DNA of 51,666 nucleotides from Site-B1 sp963722665 (GCA_963722665.1 CAVRNW010000036.1:1-51666), one strand, 5' to 3'. Counted from the first letter of the stretch, positions 1 through 12,939 are shown. Notes: generated by a model from the sequence alone, not told the origin. Translations and numbers: made by a program.

Positions 1-3000
1 GACCAGTCTGCTAATGTTGGTTTCAACTTTGATGTAACCGGTATCGGACGAGATGACGACTCAGATTTGAATCAAAAACAATCCAAAGGTTCAGGTAATT
101 TTAGTGTGGTAACTATAGGACACAAGGACATCTATGCAACTAATGCAGCCAATACAAATAATTTTACCACAGATAAGGATTATCTTGTTTGGGGACATAA
201 TAATGCGACCTTGTCTGGAACTAATGCAATTACAGTAGACATTGGAGCTTCCTCTACCACAGTAACAACAATATTTAACAGACGATGGAAAATTGTAGAA
301 CATCGTCCAACAGGTTCTAATGATATTTTGGATGTAAAAATTTCGGTTCCATCTGTCATATTTCCGGCTTTATCAGACCCAGCTACAGAGGAATATGCTT
401 TGATAGTTTCTTCAACATCAGCATTCGGTTCCGGAGATATTGTTGATGTTATTCCATTAACTGCTAATGGAGCCAATTTAGAAACATGGTATGATTTTGA
501 CAATACCAGATTTTTTACATTTGGAATTGCTTCCAAAGTAACAGGAAAATTTAATGTTGCCTTTGATGCAGGCGATTTCTTAGTGGGTGAAGATTCTGTA
601 GATCTGAATTCAACTTATGCGGTATCGGCATGGGTAAGAAATTTAGGATCAGGTGGAACTTTTATAGCAAAAGGTTCAGCTTATGACTTTAAAATAGATG
701 GAACAGGGAAGGTTCAAGCCATTATTAATGGAGTAACGCACTTAACATCTGCTACCACAGTTAATGATTCTAAATGGCATCATTTAGCTTTTGCTTATAA
801 TGGTACCAACTTAGTACTTTATATTGATGGCGTAGAAGATGGAAATAGTCCGGCCATTTCTGTTTTAGCCCCAACTTCAACTAATGATAAATTTGCAATT
901 GGTGTCAATTACATAGATAAAAATAATATCTCCACGATTTTTAATGGTGAAATAGATGAGGTAAGAATATGGGATACTGCTCTTACTCAAGCTCAAATCC
1001 AATATATTATGAACCAAGAGATCATAGAACATACTGATAATAAAGTAACTGGAGAGATCATACCACAGTCTGTTACAAAAAATGATATCAGTACTATACC
1101 TTGGAGCAATCTAGAGGCATACCACGATATCAATGGATTTTATGGTACAACCGTTGAAGATGGCTCAAATAATGACAATTGGGTTAGAATTAAATATTTA
1201 GTCCCTGGTAAAGATATAATAGATGGTCAAACGACTCCGTTGCCTTACGGAAGTAATGGAGGTGGAAGCTGGGATACCTCAACAACCTGGAAAAATGGTT
1301 CGGAATTGTACATTCCGGGATCGGCATCAATTGTAGACCCAAACATTACAGTAGACTGGAATATTGTAAGTGTGTCACATAATGTAACCATGGACAATTC
1401 TTCCTTGCCTGCAGTTAATAAGAATAATAGAACACTTCTTGGATTGATAGCTGATTCTACCAAAGAATTAACTGTAAGTTCAGATAACGGTTTGACCGTA
1501 ACTCATTATCTGGAATTAAACGGTTTGATAGATCTTGAAGGTGAAGTCTCAATTAATTCAACCTGATAAAAGTGTATTAGAAGTTGGGGTAAATGGATCT
1601 TTGGAACGCGATCAACAAGGAACTGCTGATACTTATACTTATAATTATTGGTCATCCCCTGTTGGAGCTTTAAATTCTGCCGCAACGAATGATACTTATA
1701 CTCATAGTTATACAGTTTTTGATGTACTACGAGATGGAACTACTCCGGCTTCTCCGGGAACAATTAACTTTTTAACTTCCGGGTATAACGGTACCAATAC
1801 AAATCCTATTGGCCTTGCTGATTACTGGATATGGAAATTTGCCAATGGACCAGACGATGATTATTATTTTTGGCAGCATATGAGAAGTACAGGAACGATC
1901 TTTGCCGGTGAAGGCTTTACTATGAAAGGTCCTGGAACTGGATCGATTTCAACGCCACAAAATTATGTCTTTGTTGGTAAACCAAACAATGGTGATATAA
2001 CCCTTAATATAACGTCTGGAAATGATTATCTGGTAGGCAACCCTTATCCTTCTGCAATTGATGCTAATGAGTTCATTTCTGACAACCCTGATACCAGTGG
2101 AACGATATATTTTTGGGAACATTGGGGAGGTGGCTCTCATAATTTATTCGATTATCAAGGTGGATATGCGCTTTATAACTATTCAGGTGGTAGCTCCAAC
2201 GGCGTCACTTGGGACAAACGATCCGGATGTAGGTACGGTGGTATACCTACTAAATTACCTGGACAATATATACCAGTAAGCCAGGGATTCTTTGTTTACA
2301 GTCCGGGAGGTGGTACAATTAATTTTAAAAATGATCAGAGAATATTTGAAAAGGAAGGAGCAACATCTGTATTTGTACGAATGGATTCCAATCCCGGAGA
2401 ACAAGCTATCAACTATAATGAAGATGACCGAATGAAGTTCAGAATTGGTTTCGACTCGTTTAACCTAATCCATAGACAATTGCTATTGACTGTTGATGAA
2501 CATGCTAAGATTGGATATGATTGGGGTTATGATGGAAGCTTAAGTTCTCAGCAAATGGATGATATGTTCTGGTTGATAGAAGACGAAAAATATGGTATTC
2601 AGGGAATTGATAAGGTTACAGCTGAAACTGTTATACCTCTTGGCATACATGTTAGAAATAATGGTTTAAATTCAATACGAATTGATCATTTGGAAAATGT
2701 GCCGGATAATGTTCAAATTTATGTTCGTGATAAAGAGTTGAATATATATGGTGATCTAAGACAAAGTGAATATGAATTTTACCTGACAGCGGGAGACTAT
2801 CTTGACCGATTTGAAATCGTGTTTTCTAATCGTCAATCTTCATTGGATACGCAAGATCTTGAGTTAAACACTTCTTTTGATGTGTATTACAACAGCAATA
2901 GTAAAAATCTGATAATTACAAAATAGGGAACTTATAGGAATCAATAGTATAGAATTGTTTAATATAATAGGTCAATCTGTTTTTTATTCAAATGAAATTG

Positions 3001-3110
3001 GCTTGCAGTCCAATACTGAAATAAAGGTGCCAGATTTAAGTTCCGGTACTTATATAATAAATATGGATACAGTTAATGGTAAACTATCCAAAAAAGTATT
3101 AGTAGAATAA
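1..3110 (+). CDS. Large T9SS-secreted LamG-domain surface protein, 5'-truncated and frameshifted
   Basis: The reading frame is open from base 1, so the N-terminus lies outside the window. A LamG/concanavalin-like fold is visible at about 540-1000 (motifs KWHHLAFAYNG, LVLYIDGVEDG and GEIDEVRIWDTAL), followed by Trp- and Gly-rich repeats. The last ~80 codons are a type A T9SS sorting domain ending SSGTYIINMD...KKVLVE, so export through Por/T9SS and cell-surface or extracellular location is inferred. About 1000 residues match the downstream gene at 3392, so the two are tandem paralogues. The frame changes near 1546 (extra base after GAA), shifts out and back between about 2195 and 2240, and shifts again near 2921; the continuation is clear from the paralogue. 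LamG domains often bind carbohydrate, but no ligand can be read here. Confidence 0.85.
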
Positions 3111-3143
3111 TGTCCCAAATCTATTTTATCAATTCTACTCTAT

Positions 3144-3173
3144 AGCCCAAACATAAGTTTGGGCTTTTTTTTT
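3144..3173 (+). terminator. Rho-independent terminator after the first LamG gene
   Basis: A perfect 9-bp stem (AGCCCAAAC / GTTTGGGCT) with an ATAA loop is followed by a run of nine T. It lies 34 bases after the stop codon at 3108-3110. Confidence 0.9.
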
Positions 3174-3391
3174 AGTTAAAAATAAAGAATTGAAATAGAA
3201 ATTATAAATCAATAATTTCAGATATAAATTTAAAATATGCATTTCATCGATTTATTTTAACATTTAAACGTATTTCATCGAATAATTTGATTTTTTATTG
3301 CTTTTAATCGATTTTATTTGCGTTTCAACCAGTCTTGGTTTACATTTAAGTAGAAATTAAAATAGTCCCAAACTAAATAAATTTCCTGCTT

Positions 3392-6300
3392 ATGAAAAAA
3401 ATTACTCTAAACAACTCAAGGATTGTTTTTAAGGGTATTTTGCTGTTATCTCTTTTAACTTTAATTTCTTTTAATTCAACTGCTCAAACTTCATTTGTTG
3501 ATGTATCTGTTAATTGGCCAAATTGGTCTTCAGAAAACCGAGTTGAAGTTTATAACCCAAGTGGAACGCTTATTTACTACTATAGATAATGGATTTACTG
3601 GTGGTTGTGATGATAGTTATTCTACAACCGTAAGTTTAGGTTGTATAACATGATGGTAACAATTATTACATAATTATGTATGATACTTATGGTGATGGTT
3701 GGAATGGAGCTTCCAATATAACTGTTTACTCTGCTGGAAGCACTGTATTAACTAATTCTGGAGCAAGCGCTAGCGCATCTGGTACCACTCTGTATTTTAA
3801 TGTTTCTGGAGGATGCTCTGGAACTTGCTCTATCAACAGTAAGTACTTTTCCATATACAGAAGGATTTGAAACTGGATTAGGTCAATGGACACAAGATAC
3901 TGCAGTGATGATTTTGATTGGACAAGGAACCAAAATGGACACTCCTTCCAATAACACAGGACCTTCAAGTGCAAATGGTGGAAATTGGTATATGTATACT
4001 GAAGCAAATGGTAATATCAACAATACTAGCAAATTTAGAAAGTCCTTGTTTTGATCTAACATCTGCAACTTCAGCTCAATTTTCATTTTATTATCATATG
4101 TACGGTCATAATATGGGAACTTTAAATGTAGATCTTAAGTACTAATGCTGGACTTTCATATCCAACTAATTTATGGTCACAAACTGGTCAGGTTCAAACT
4201 AGCAATGGTGCCGCATGGAATTTAGTAAATATTAGATCTTAATCACATATTTAGGTCAAACCATTCAAATTAGATTTTCTGGAACTACTGGATCCAAGTT
4301 ACAGAAGTGATATGGCTATTGATGATATTTCATTAACAGCTGTTACAACACCACAATCAGAAATAGATATTCAAGGTAATGCCTTATCTATAAATTCAGG
4401 AGATACAACTCCTAGTACTTGTAGATGATACTGATTTTGGTACAGTAAATGTTGCTGCAGGATCAAATACCAATACTTTTACAATTTATAATACTGGAAC
4501 CTTAAATTTAAATTTGACAGCAGGTTCTCCTTATGTTAATATATCAGGAGCCAATGCAGCGGATTTTACTTTAACTGCAATTCCAATGGCTCTAATTCTA
4601 CCAGGAAATAATACAACATTCGATATAACTTTTGATCCAAGCGGAAGTGGATTAAGAACTGCAATAGTTTCCATAGCTAATGATGATTCTAATGAAAATC
4701 CATATACTTTTTATATTCAAGGTTATGGAGATGCTCCACTAACCGAAGGTCCTGGAGGCGTTACAACAGATTTAGAACTTTGGTTAAAAGCCAATGATGG
4801 TGCTGGTATTGCTGACAATCAAGCGCTAGCAACATGGTTTGATCAAGCCAAAACGAATAATGCAACAGTTAATGTTGCTGGTCAGGAACCTACTTATAGA
4901 GATAATGCCAACAATAATGTAAACTTTAATCCTGTTGTAGATTTTGATAATGACTATAATACTGCATCAACGGATTATACCTATACTGATACCTCTAGAA
5001 ATGAAATGCAGGGTTCTGCAGGGTACTTTTCAAACGATATGTATGTTGTTGTTATTCCAGATATAAATGTGACCTCCTCTACCCCAAGTTTAGATTTATT
5101 CTGTGCAGATTCTGACCCGGGAACTCAAGCAACCGATGGTACTGGAATTGGTCTTGGTAGCTACTCTATTAGATTTGATAATGAAGTTTTATCTTTTGCA
5201 CATGGAACAACTCCATCTGGTGCTACTCCTGTTAGCAGCAGAGGTTATGGTGTTGCACAAAGTAATACGACCATTAACTATGACAACGTGGGAATAATAA
5301 ATGCAAGACATAACTCCTCTGACACCCAATACGAACTACTCTATAATAACGTAGATGTAATCAATACTGAAGTGGGTGTACCTCAGTTTGGTGTGGTTTC
5401 CAATGCAAATTATTGGCTAGGAAGAAGTGAAGGATAAGAGGAAGTTTGGAAGGAAGAATTGTGGAAGTGATTACTTTTTCAGCACGAAAAAATGATACAC
5501 CTGAACGTAACAGAATAGAATCATATTTAGCTATTAAATATGGAATAACACTTGGTACTAATGGTACATCACAAGACTATGTTGCTTCTGATGGCAATGT
5601 TATTTGGGATGTCTCAGCTAATTCAGGTTATAATTATGATATTGCAGGAATTGGTAGAGATGATGATTCTGATTTAAATCAAAAACAATCTAAAAGCGTC
5701 AATAATTCCAGCATTATATCCATTTCTTTAGATAATACAGAATTAACTAATAATTTAAACCCCAATACCTTTTCAACAAGCAATGAATTCCTGGTATGGG
5801 GAAACAATGGTCAAAACACCAATTCTTCTGCAACATCAATTTCAGTTAACTTAGGTCCGGCAACTATCACGACCGTTACCGACGTTATGAATCGAATTTG
5901 GAAAATTGTTGAAACAGCTGGCGATGATATTGGTAAAGTTGAAGTGTCTGTTCTTGAATCTGATCTATCTGGCTTGCCTCCTTTAACAGGAAGTGATTCT
6001 TATGTAATGTTAGTAGCTGATGAACCTACATTTACAACTAATTTAAGAACTGCATTTTTAGATCCGTCAACATTTAATGGTTTACCAACAAGAGAAGGTA
6101 CTTATGATTTTGATGGAACAAAATATTTTACAATAGGTATTGCTCATGAATCTGTTCAATCCAGACAATTAGGATTTGACGGTGTAGATAACTTCACATT
6201 GGTTGGTGATAAACTAAATCTAGGCGGAAGTTTTACAGCTTCCTCATGGGTAAAACCTGAAGGTCCAAATGCACTAAATACAGATAAGACCATAGTCGCT

Positions 6301-8722
6301 AAAAATGATGGTACAGTAGGTTATAAATTCTACTTAACTAACAGTAATTATGTAAGTTTTGCAGTTGGAAATACAGCTGCTGCAACTATTACATCTAATA
6401 CAGCCATACCAGATAATATCTGGCATCATGTTGCAGTTACCTATGATGGTACAAATGCTAATATATATATTGATGGTGTTTTAGATAATAGTAAAGCACT
6501 GGCATCTCCAACGCCAAATGGTTCAGAATTTGCCATTGGAGCAATCTATATTGATAAAGCTAATGTTCAGGATTTCTTTAAAGGTGATATTGATGAAATT
6601 AGAGTATGGGATGAGGCCTTAACTTTAGATCAGTTGCACTATGTAATGAATCAAGAATTGGTTCAATCAGGAGCAGTAGTTAATGGCTCAGTACTACCAA
6701 ATACTATTACCAAAAATGAAATTGCTGCAGTAAATTGGACTAACCTTAAAGCTTACTATTCTATGAATTCTTATATCGGAACTCACTTAAATGATGTATC
6801 CGGTAATGGAAACAGAGGAAGCTTGACCGATCCGGATAAATTCTCATTAGAATATCAATCATCTCCTCTACCTTACAGAAGTTTAAGTAATGGTAACTGG
6901 GATAGTAATGCTATATGGGTTAACGGTTCAGAACAATATATTCCAGGTTCTCCTTCTCTTGTTGATCCTACTATTACTGTTGACTGGAATATTGTTGAAA
7001 TAAGTCATGATATCACATTAGATAACTCAACATTGCCAGCCGGAAATAATGATACCAGATCTGTCTTAGGTTTAGAAGTATCTGCCAATGAATTGACTGT
7101 AATCGGAGATAATGGTTTAGCGGTAACACATTATTTAAAAGTGGACGGATTGATCGATCTTGTTGGGGAATCTCAACTTATTCAAACCCAGGGTAGTGAT
7201 CTTGATGTGTCTAGTTCCGGTAGTTTAGAAAGAGATCAACAAGGAACTTCAGATACTATATACTTATAATTATTGGTCATCACCGGTTAGTATTATAAAT
7301 TCTACCAGTAATAATACAAATTTCACACTTCCGGATCTTATGAGAGATGGTACAAATCCATCTGCACCTGGAACAATAAACTTTTTAACTTCCGGATATA
7401 ATGGTACCAATACAAATCCTATTGGCATTGCTGATTATTGGATCTGGAAATTTGCAAATCAGCCTGATGATGATTATTCATCATGGCAACATGTAAGAAG
7501 CACAGGAACTATATATAGTGGTGAAGGATTTACATTAAAAGGTCCTGGAACAGGTTCGATTTCAACACCTCAAAATTACGTATTTATAGGAAAACCTAAT
7601 AATGGAACCATTACGTTACCAATTACTGCAGGTAATGATTATTTAGTTGGTAATCCATATCCATCAGCAATTGATGCTCATGAATTTTTAAATGACAATC
7701 CTCTTACAGGTGGTGCATTATATTTCTGGGAACATTGGGGAGGTGGTTCACATAGTTTAAGTGATTACCAAGGTGGATATGCCATTTATAATTATTCTGG
7801 TGGAACAGGTGCCGCAAGTTATGGAACAAATGACCCAGATGTAGGTACTGGTGGAACACCAACAAAATTACCTGGACAATATATTCCGGTAAGTCAAGGT
7901 TTCTTTGTATACAGTGCCACAACAGGAACTGTGAACTTTGAAAATGATCAAAGAGTATTTGTTAAAGAAGGTAGCTACATCTACATTTGTTCGATCAAAT
8001 TCTGCGAATTCAAATCCTCCAACAAATTATTATGAAGATGAACGAATGAAGTTCAGAATTGGATTCAATTCATCTAACGGAATTCACAGACAACTATCTA
8101 TTAACAATTGATGACAATGCAACGGCCAATGTAGATTGGGGTTATGATGGCGAGATGAATGAAGAGCAAATAGATGATATGTATTGGATTTTAGAAGGTA
8201 AAAAGTATGTCATTCAAGGTTTAAATCAGGTTAATACAGAAACCGTGGTTCCTCTAGGTATTCATGTTAGAGATGATGGAATGAACTATCATCACAATTG
8301 ATCATCTTGAGAACATACCTGATGAGGTAGAACTATATGCCCATGACAATGTATTGGATATCTATCACAACCTAAAGATCAGCGATTATGAAGTGTATTT
8401 AACTGCTGGTGAATATTTAGATAGATTTGCCATAATGTTCACAAATCCTGCAGCTCTGGGTGTTGATGATATTATTCCGGAAAATGGATTTGAAACATTT
8501 TATAATAATGAAGATCAAACAATCGTAATCCATAACCCGAACCTAATTGAGATCAACAAATTTGAAATGTTCAACATTTTAGGACAATCAATTTATTTCT
8601 CAAATGATGTAGAATCTGAAAATTATACAGAAATAAAAGTATCAGACTTAAGTTCTGGCACCTATATAATTAACTTAAATACCGAAGGAAAGAAAATATC
8701 TAAAAAAGTATTAGTAAAATAG
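3392..8722 (+). CDS. Very large T9SS-secreted protein (MAM, choice-of-anchor D, LamG), frameshifted
   Basis: The ATG at 3392 opens a signal peptide (MKKITLNNSR..., hydrophobic core LLLSLLTLISF, cleavage near STAQ-T). Joined over its frameshifts the product is about 1775 residues. In order: a DTYGDGWNGA-type domain (3676-3830), a MAM-like beta-sandwich (about 3850-4340), a choice-of-anchor D module (4360-4730), an ELWLKA-type lectin-like module (4770-5440), a LamG domain (6180-6620), a Trp/Gly-rich region like that of the gene upstream, and a type A T9SS sorting domain (8470-8722). Frame changes are visible near 3583, 3650-3660, 3830, 3905, 3940, 4032, 4136, 4239, 4250, 4296, 4420, 5434, 7258, 7972, 8098 and 8292; most look like single extra bases. 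A large adhesin or glycan-binding surface protein is likely; the ligand is unknown. Confidence 0.85.
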
Positions 8723-8779
8723 AATCCCCAAAAAATTAGTCAAATAGAATCCCCAAATCTACCATTTGCTAATTTCGAA

Positions 8780-8809
8780 AGGCTCTAACCAATTTGGTTA
8801 GGGCTTTTT
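8780..8809. terminator. Terminator between converging LamG gene and hisS
   Basis: The stem GGCTCTAACC / GGTTAGGGCT (one G-T pair) with an AATTT loop is followed by five T on the + strand. It overlaps the hisS stop codon at 8798-8800, so it serves the + strand gene best. Confidence 0.75.
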
Positions 8810-10180
8810 GTTTATTTTACTTTCAAGTTCCTTTAAAGAGATTTCGTTTTGTTCACCAGATATCATATCCTTTAAGGTAAATGTGTTTTTAGCAACTTCA
8901 TTGGCTCCTACTAAAACAACATATCTTATATCTCGCTTATTGGCATATACCATCTGCTTTTTCATTTTGGCTGCATCCGGATATAGTTCAGCATTAATGC
9001 CTTTGTCTCTTAATTGTTTAATCGCTTTTAAACTATAAAGAGCTTCTTGATCTCCAAAATTTATAAAGAGGACTTCAGTGTTATTGGCTACTGTATCGGG
9101 AAACAAGTTTAATTCTTCCAGAACCAGATAGATCCTGTCCAGTCCAAAGCTAATTCCAACACCGCTAACATCACTTTAAACCAAAGATTCCAGTAAGATC
9201 ATCATAACGTCCTCCTCCGCCAATAGACCCCATATCCACAGTTTTAGGAGCAGAAACTTCAAAAATGGCTCCGGTATAATAATTTAATCCACGAGCTAAG
9301 GTTACATCCAGTTCTAATGTTGATGATTTTAATTTTAATTCTGAAATTGCTTTATTTATAAATTCCAGTTCTTCAACTCCCTTCAATCCTTCTAACCGAA
9401 GATTTTAAAATAGTTCTTAAACTTACAATTTGATCGTTAAATGAACCTGATAATTTAAATAATGGATCAAGTTTTTCTATACCAGATAGTGGAATGCCTT
9501 TACTAAGCATTTCATCTTTCACCTTCTCCTCTCCTATCTTATCCAGTTTATCCAGAGCAACTGTAAAATCCACCAATTTCTCTTTTGCACCAATAATTTC
9601 AGCAATTCCAGATAAAATTTTACGGTTATTTATTTTAATAGTAATTCCTTTCAGGTTTAAGTCGGTAAAAACATCATCATAAAGCTGTATAAACTCTATT
9701 TCCTGCCATAACGACTTAGAACCGACAACATCTGCATCGCACTGGTAAAACTCTCTAAAACGACCTTTCTGAGGTCTGTCTGCTCTCCAAACCGGTTGAA
9801 TTTGGTAGCGTTTGAATGGGAAAGCTAATATCATTTTGATACTGAACTACATAACGCGCAAAGGGAACGGTCAGATCGTACCTTAAAGCTTTTTCGGAAA
9901 TAAGAGGTGTTAATTTATTGGAGTTCTTTTCAGAATATATTGTATCATCAGCTTTGCTCAAATAATCACCGGAATTTAAAATTTTAAAGATCAATCTATC
10001 CCCTTCATCACCATATTTTCCCATCAAGGTTTCAGAATTTTCGAAACTTGGGGTCTCAATAGGTTGAAAACCAAACCGCTCAAAACAACTTTTAATAGTA
10101 CTAAAAATGTAATTGCGCTTTGATACCTGCTCCGGATTAAAATCTCTTGTCCCTTTAGGAATCCCTGGTTTTTTTGCCAT
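8798..10180 (-). CDS. hisS: Histidine--tRNA ligase (frameshifted in this sequence)
   Basis: Charges tRNA-His; class II aminoacyl-tRNA synthetase, cytoplasmic and essential. The start is the ATG at 10180 (MAKKPGIPKGTRDF). Class II motif 2 (GRFREFYQCDADVVG), the histidine-binding signature (LARGLNYYTG) and motif 3 (GVGISFGLDRIY) are all present in order, as is the anticodon-binding domain (YPDAAKMKKQM onward). The frame is broken three times, near 9806, 9405 and 9173, each repaired by dropping one base. For example, an extra T between AAG and GAT turns the conserved GLKDVSG into a TGA stop. Because hisS is essential and all motifs are intact, sequence error is far likelier than a dead gene. It is divergent from the permease at 10308. 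Confidence 0.93.
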
Positions 10181-10307
10181 TAGAAAACTAATTTTGCACA
10201 AATATCTTAATTTTTAATCTTACATAATAAGTTATTTCAATTTTATAGTAACTTTATTGATTAGAAATAGTCTTATATTAAAATATACACCAAAATAAAC
10301 TTTAAGC

Positions 10308-11549
10308 ATGTTTTCACTTTTTCGGGAAAATGTTAGAATTGCGCTTCACTCTATAAAAAGTCAGTTGCTGCGAACTATATTAACCATTCTTATTATTGCC
10401 ATAGGTATCACTGCCCTTGTTGGAATTTTAAGCGCTGTTTCTGCTCTTGAGAATACAATATCAAGCGACTTTTCATCTATGGGTGCTAATACATTCAATA
10501 TTCAACGATACGAGTTCAATACACAAAGACGAGGAGGAGGAGAATTACAAAAGGTTAATCCAATAATAAGTTACAATGATGTTCGCGGATTTATAGAAAA
10601 ATATGATTACCCGTTTACGAAGACATCCGTATCCTTCACCGGAACCAGATCAGCAGAAGTTAAATATGCAAATGAAAAAACTGATCCTGAAGTTAGCATT
10701 CTAGGTATTAACGAACATTATATTCAAAATTCAGGTCTGGAACTTGAGAGCGGACGAGAACTAAATTATTTTGATGTTATCAACAACAATAATGTTTGTG
10801 TCATTGGCAGCGATCTTAAAAAAGCCTTTTTCGAGGATTTAAATCCGATTGACAAAACAATAAGCGTTCGAGGTGTAAAATTAAAAGTGATTGGTGTTCT
10901 AAAATCAAAAGGTGCGACCTTCGGTAATAATTTGGATTTAAGGGTATTAATGCCAATCCAAAATGCGCGATCTATTTTTACAAATCCGAATATTAATTAC
11001 AACATCAGTATAATGGTTGAGAATAATGAAATGCTGGAAGCTGCTCAGGATGAAGCTATTATCACCTTTAGAAACGTAAGAGGATTAAGTCCTTTGGAAG
11101 AGAATAATTTTGGCCTGGAACGAAGTGATGACCTTATAAACAGGATAGGCAGTATTACGAAATACCTATATATTGCGGCCTGGGTAATTAGCATAATAAC
11201 AATCTTTGGTTCCTCGATTGCATTGATGAATATCATGTTTGTGTCCGTCACTGAACGAACAAGAGAAATTGGAGTACGAAAAGCTTTAGGTGCTAAAAGA
11301 AAAACCATTGCATTTCAATTTTTTATTGAAACCCTGATCATAGGACAATTTGGTGGAATCTTTGGAATTATATTTGGAGTTTTAGTTGGTCTGGGAGTAT
11401 CTGCAGCTGCCGATTTTAAATTTGCCACACCTTGGTTAGCCATGTTCAGCGCTTTCGCAATAACATTTATTGTTGCGGTGATATCAGGATCACTGCCTGC
11501 AATAAAAGCCTCTAAACTGGATCCTATCGAGTCTTTACGATATGAGTAG
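10308..11549 (+). CDS. ABC transporter permease, MacB/FtsX type
   Basis: This 413-residue inner-membrane protein has one transmembrane helix at about 20-45, a large MacB-type periplasmic core domain (about 50-260), and three C-terminal helices (about 275-400) of the FtsX fold. EIGVRKALGAK in the cytoplasmic loop and the C-terminal SKLDPIESLRYE are typical of this family. These permeases work with a separate ATPase that powers lipoprotein, peptide or efflux transport by mechanotransmission. No ATPase gene lies beside it, so its partner is encoded elsewhere. The gene is divergent from hisS and ends 2 bases before the convergent gene at 11552. Confidence 0.9.
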   Translation: MFSLFRENVRIALHSIKSQLLRTILTILIIAIGITALVGILSAVSALENTISSDFSSMGANTFNIQRYEFNTQRRGGGELQKVNPIISYNDVRGFIEKYDYPFTKTSVSFTGTRSAEVKYANEKTDPEVSILGINEHYIQNSGLELESGRELNYFDVINNNNVCVIGSDLKKAFFEDLNPIDKTISVRGVKLKVIGVLKSKGATFGNNLDLRVLMPIQNARSIFTNPNINYNISIMVENNEMLEAAQDEAIITFRNVRGLSPLEENNFGLERSDDLINRIGSITKYLYIAAWVISIITIFGSSIALMNIMFVSVTERTREIGVRKALGAKRKTIAFQFFIETLIIGQFGGIFGIIFGVLVGLGVSAAADFKFATPWLAMFSAFAITFIVAVISGSLPAIKASKLDPIESLRYE

Positions 11550-11551
11550 AT

Positions 11552-12022
11552 TTAATTAATAAGTTTATCAAAATATTCAAACAATTCACCTTTGGTGATT
11601 ACTGCTCCTTGTTGAATCAATTTGAATTTATCCAAATTTTTATCTTCTGAATACCCTTTTTTAGCCTGCAAAAACTCAACAGATTCATTCAATAAATTAT
11701 CTCTGAGCCAATTAAACCCATCTTTAGTAGTGAGATCGATTTCTTCATTATTTAGTTTTACAGCAATTACCTGCATATCGGATTCATTTAAACTAAACAG
11801 ATGCATTTGTTTAGTAGAAATATGCTCTAAATATTCTGTTTTACTTAAAACACCTTCCCAAACCAGATCACTGAATATATCTAATTCCTGTTCTGCAACT
11901 TCTGCTTTATTGATTTTTATGTTCTGCCACTCATGGGCTGTAATGCTCTGAGTAGCCAGAAAATTAATGAATTCCTCTTGTAACTCTTCAAATTGTTCTT
12001 TAGTAAGTCTCGCGTACTTCAT
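11552..12022 (-). CDS. Conserved hypothetical protein, DUF6495-like
   Basis: About 156 residues, soluble and acidic. I chose the ATG at 12022 (MKYARLTKEQFEELQEEF) over the upstream in-frame ATG at 12055 because the latter would overlap the preceding gene by 26 bases, and MKYARLTKEQFEEL is how I remember this flavobacterial family starting. It has no signal peptide or membrane segment. It follows the lipoprotein GDPD gene after 7 bases and is probably co-transcribed with it. Function unknown. Confidence 0.75.
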   Translation of the reverse strand: MKYARLTKEQFEELQEEFINFLATQSITAHEWQNIKINKAEVAEQELDIFSDLVWEGVLSKTEYLEHISTKQMHLFSLNESDMQVIAVKLNNEEIDLTTKDGFNWLRDNLLNESVEFLQAKKGYSEDKNLDKFKLIQQGAVITKGELFEYFDKLIN

Positions 12023-12029
12023 GTTAAAT

Positions 12030-12899
12030 TCAATTAATTGCATTAAAGGCTTCAAATGGTCTATCGGTTGCTAAAATGTCAACACCTTTTTTCTGCCATG
12101 ATTTGTACAGCTCATTACCTCTGGCTTTCGCTTGCCTATCAAGGTTTCCCAATGTCCCTAAAATGCAAACAATATTTTTTTCGTGCAATCGCTTGTACAA
12201 AGAAGGGTGAGATATGCGTGTTCCTGTAAAGGCCAACATATTGTCGGTTGGGATTTTTGTTTTTAATAATCTGTCAAATTCATCATTATTTCTTGCGGAT
12301 ACAGACAATAATAACTCTGGTGCTAATTTATAGGCTGTTTTAGCTTGTTCAACATCATAAGTTATTAATATACTAACGTCTTGAGCTTTAGCCTCTCTAA
12401 TCGCCTTAACAACTATCTCTTGATTTACACTTCGTTTTAAATCAATTGTTAGAATTACATTATTTTCTTTACACCATTTTAAAACTTTTGAAAATAATGG
12501 AATTTTAAAATTAGATACATTGCCATAATCATCAACTAAATTAAACCCTTGTAATTCATTATAGGTCATTTTATTCACCAATCCACTACCTGTGGTAGTT
12601 CTATCGATTGAATTATCATGTAATAATACTAGCTTATCATCTTTGGTTTGAGCAATATCCACTTCATAAATTGCAGAAATACTGTCACTTATATATTTAA
12701 TTGTTTCAAAACAATTTTCAGGGTAATTGAGTATGCCCTTACCTCCTCTATGCACACTTATATTAGGGTAATTATTATTTGAAACCTTAAATACTTCAAT
12801 TAGCTTTGATTTAGTTATTGCATAATCACCATTCTGCTTATTTGATTGCTTGCAACTCAAAAAGCTTATTAAAAGAAATAAGAAAAGAATTTGTTTCAT
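12030..12899 (-). CDS. Glycerophosphodiester phosphodiesterase, lipoprotein
   Basis: 289 residues. The N-terminus MKQILFLFLLISFLSCKQ is a lipoprotein signal with the lipidated Cys at residue 16. The GDPD TIM-barrel signature follows: SVHRGG...YPENC (catalytic His-Arg and Glu-Asn), YEVDIAQTKD (metal-binding Glu/Asp) and LLHDNSIDRTT (second catalytic His). The family hydrolyses glycerophosphodiesters to glycerol-3-phosphate and an alcohol; the signal places this copy on a periplasmic membrane face. It lies after the receptor gene, separated by a terminator, and 7 bases before the hypothetical gene at 12022. Confidence 0.9.
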   Translation of the reverse strand: MKQILFLFLLISFLSCKQSNKQNGDYAITKSKLIEVFKVSNNNYPNISVHRGGKGILNYPENCFETIKYISDSISAIYEVDIAQTKDDKLVLLHDNSIDRTTTGSGLVNKMTYNELQGFNLVDDYGNVSNFKIPLFSKVLKWCKENNVILTIDLKRSVNQEIVVKAIREAKAQDVSILITYDVEQAKTAYKLAPELLLSVSARNNDEFDRLLKTKIPTDNMLAFTGTRISHPSLYKRLHEKNIVCILGTLGNLDRQAKARGNELYKSWQKKGVDILATDRPFEAFNAIN

Positions 12900-12908
12900 A
12901 AATAGTAA

Positions 12909-12939
12909 AATAAAAATGCGCTCCTATTTAAGGAGCGCA
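12909..12939 (-). terminator. Terminator after the Oar-like receptor gene
   Basis: A perfect 9-bp stem (TGCGCTCCT / AGGAGCGCA) with a 5-base loop is followed, reading the minus strand, by TTTTTAT. It lies 25 bases past the receptor's stop codon. Confidence 0.85.

Noticed and set aside
9170..9176. In-frame TGA in hisS as selenocysteine or recoded Trp
   Set aside because: Reading through does not restore the conserved sequence; only a frame change does, and no SECIS-like element or recoding elsewhere supports it.
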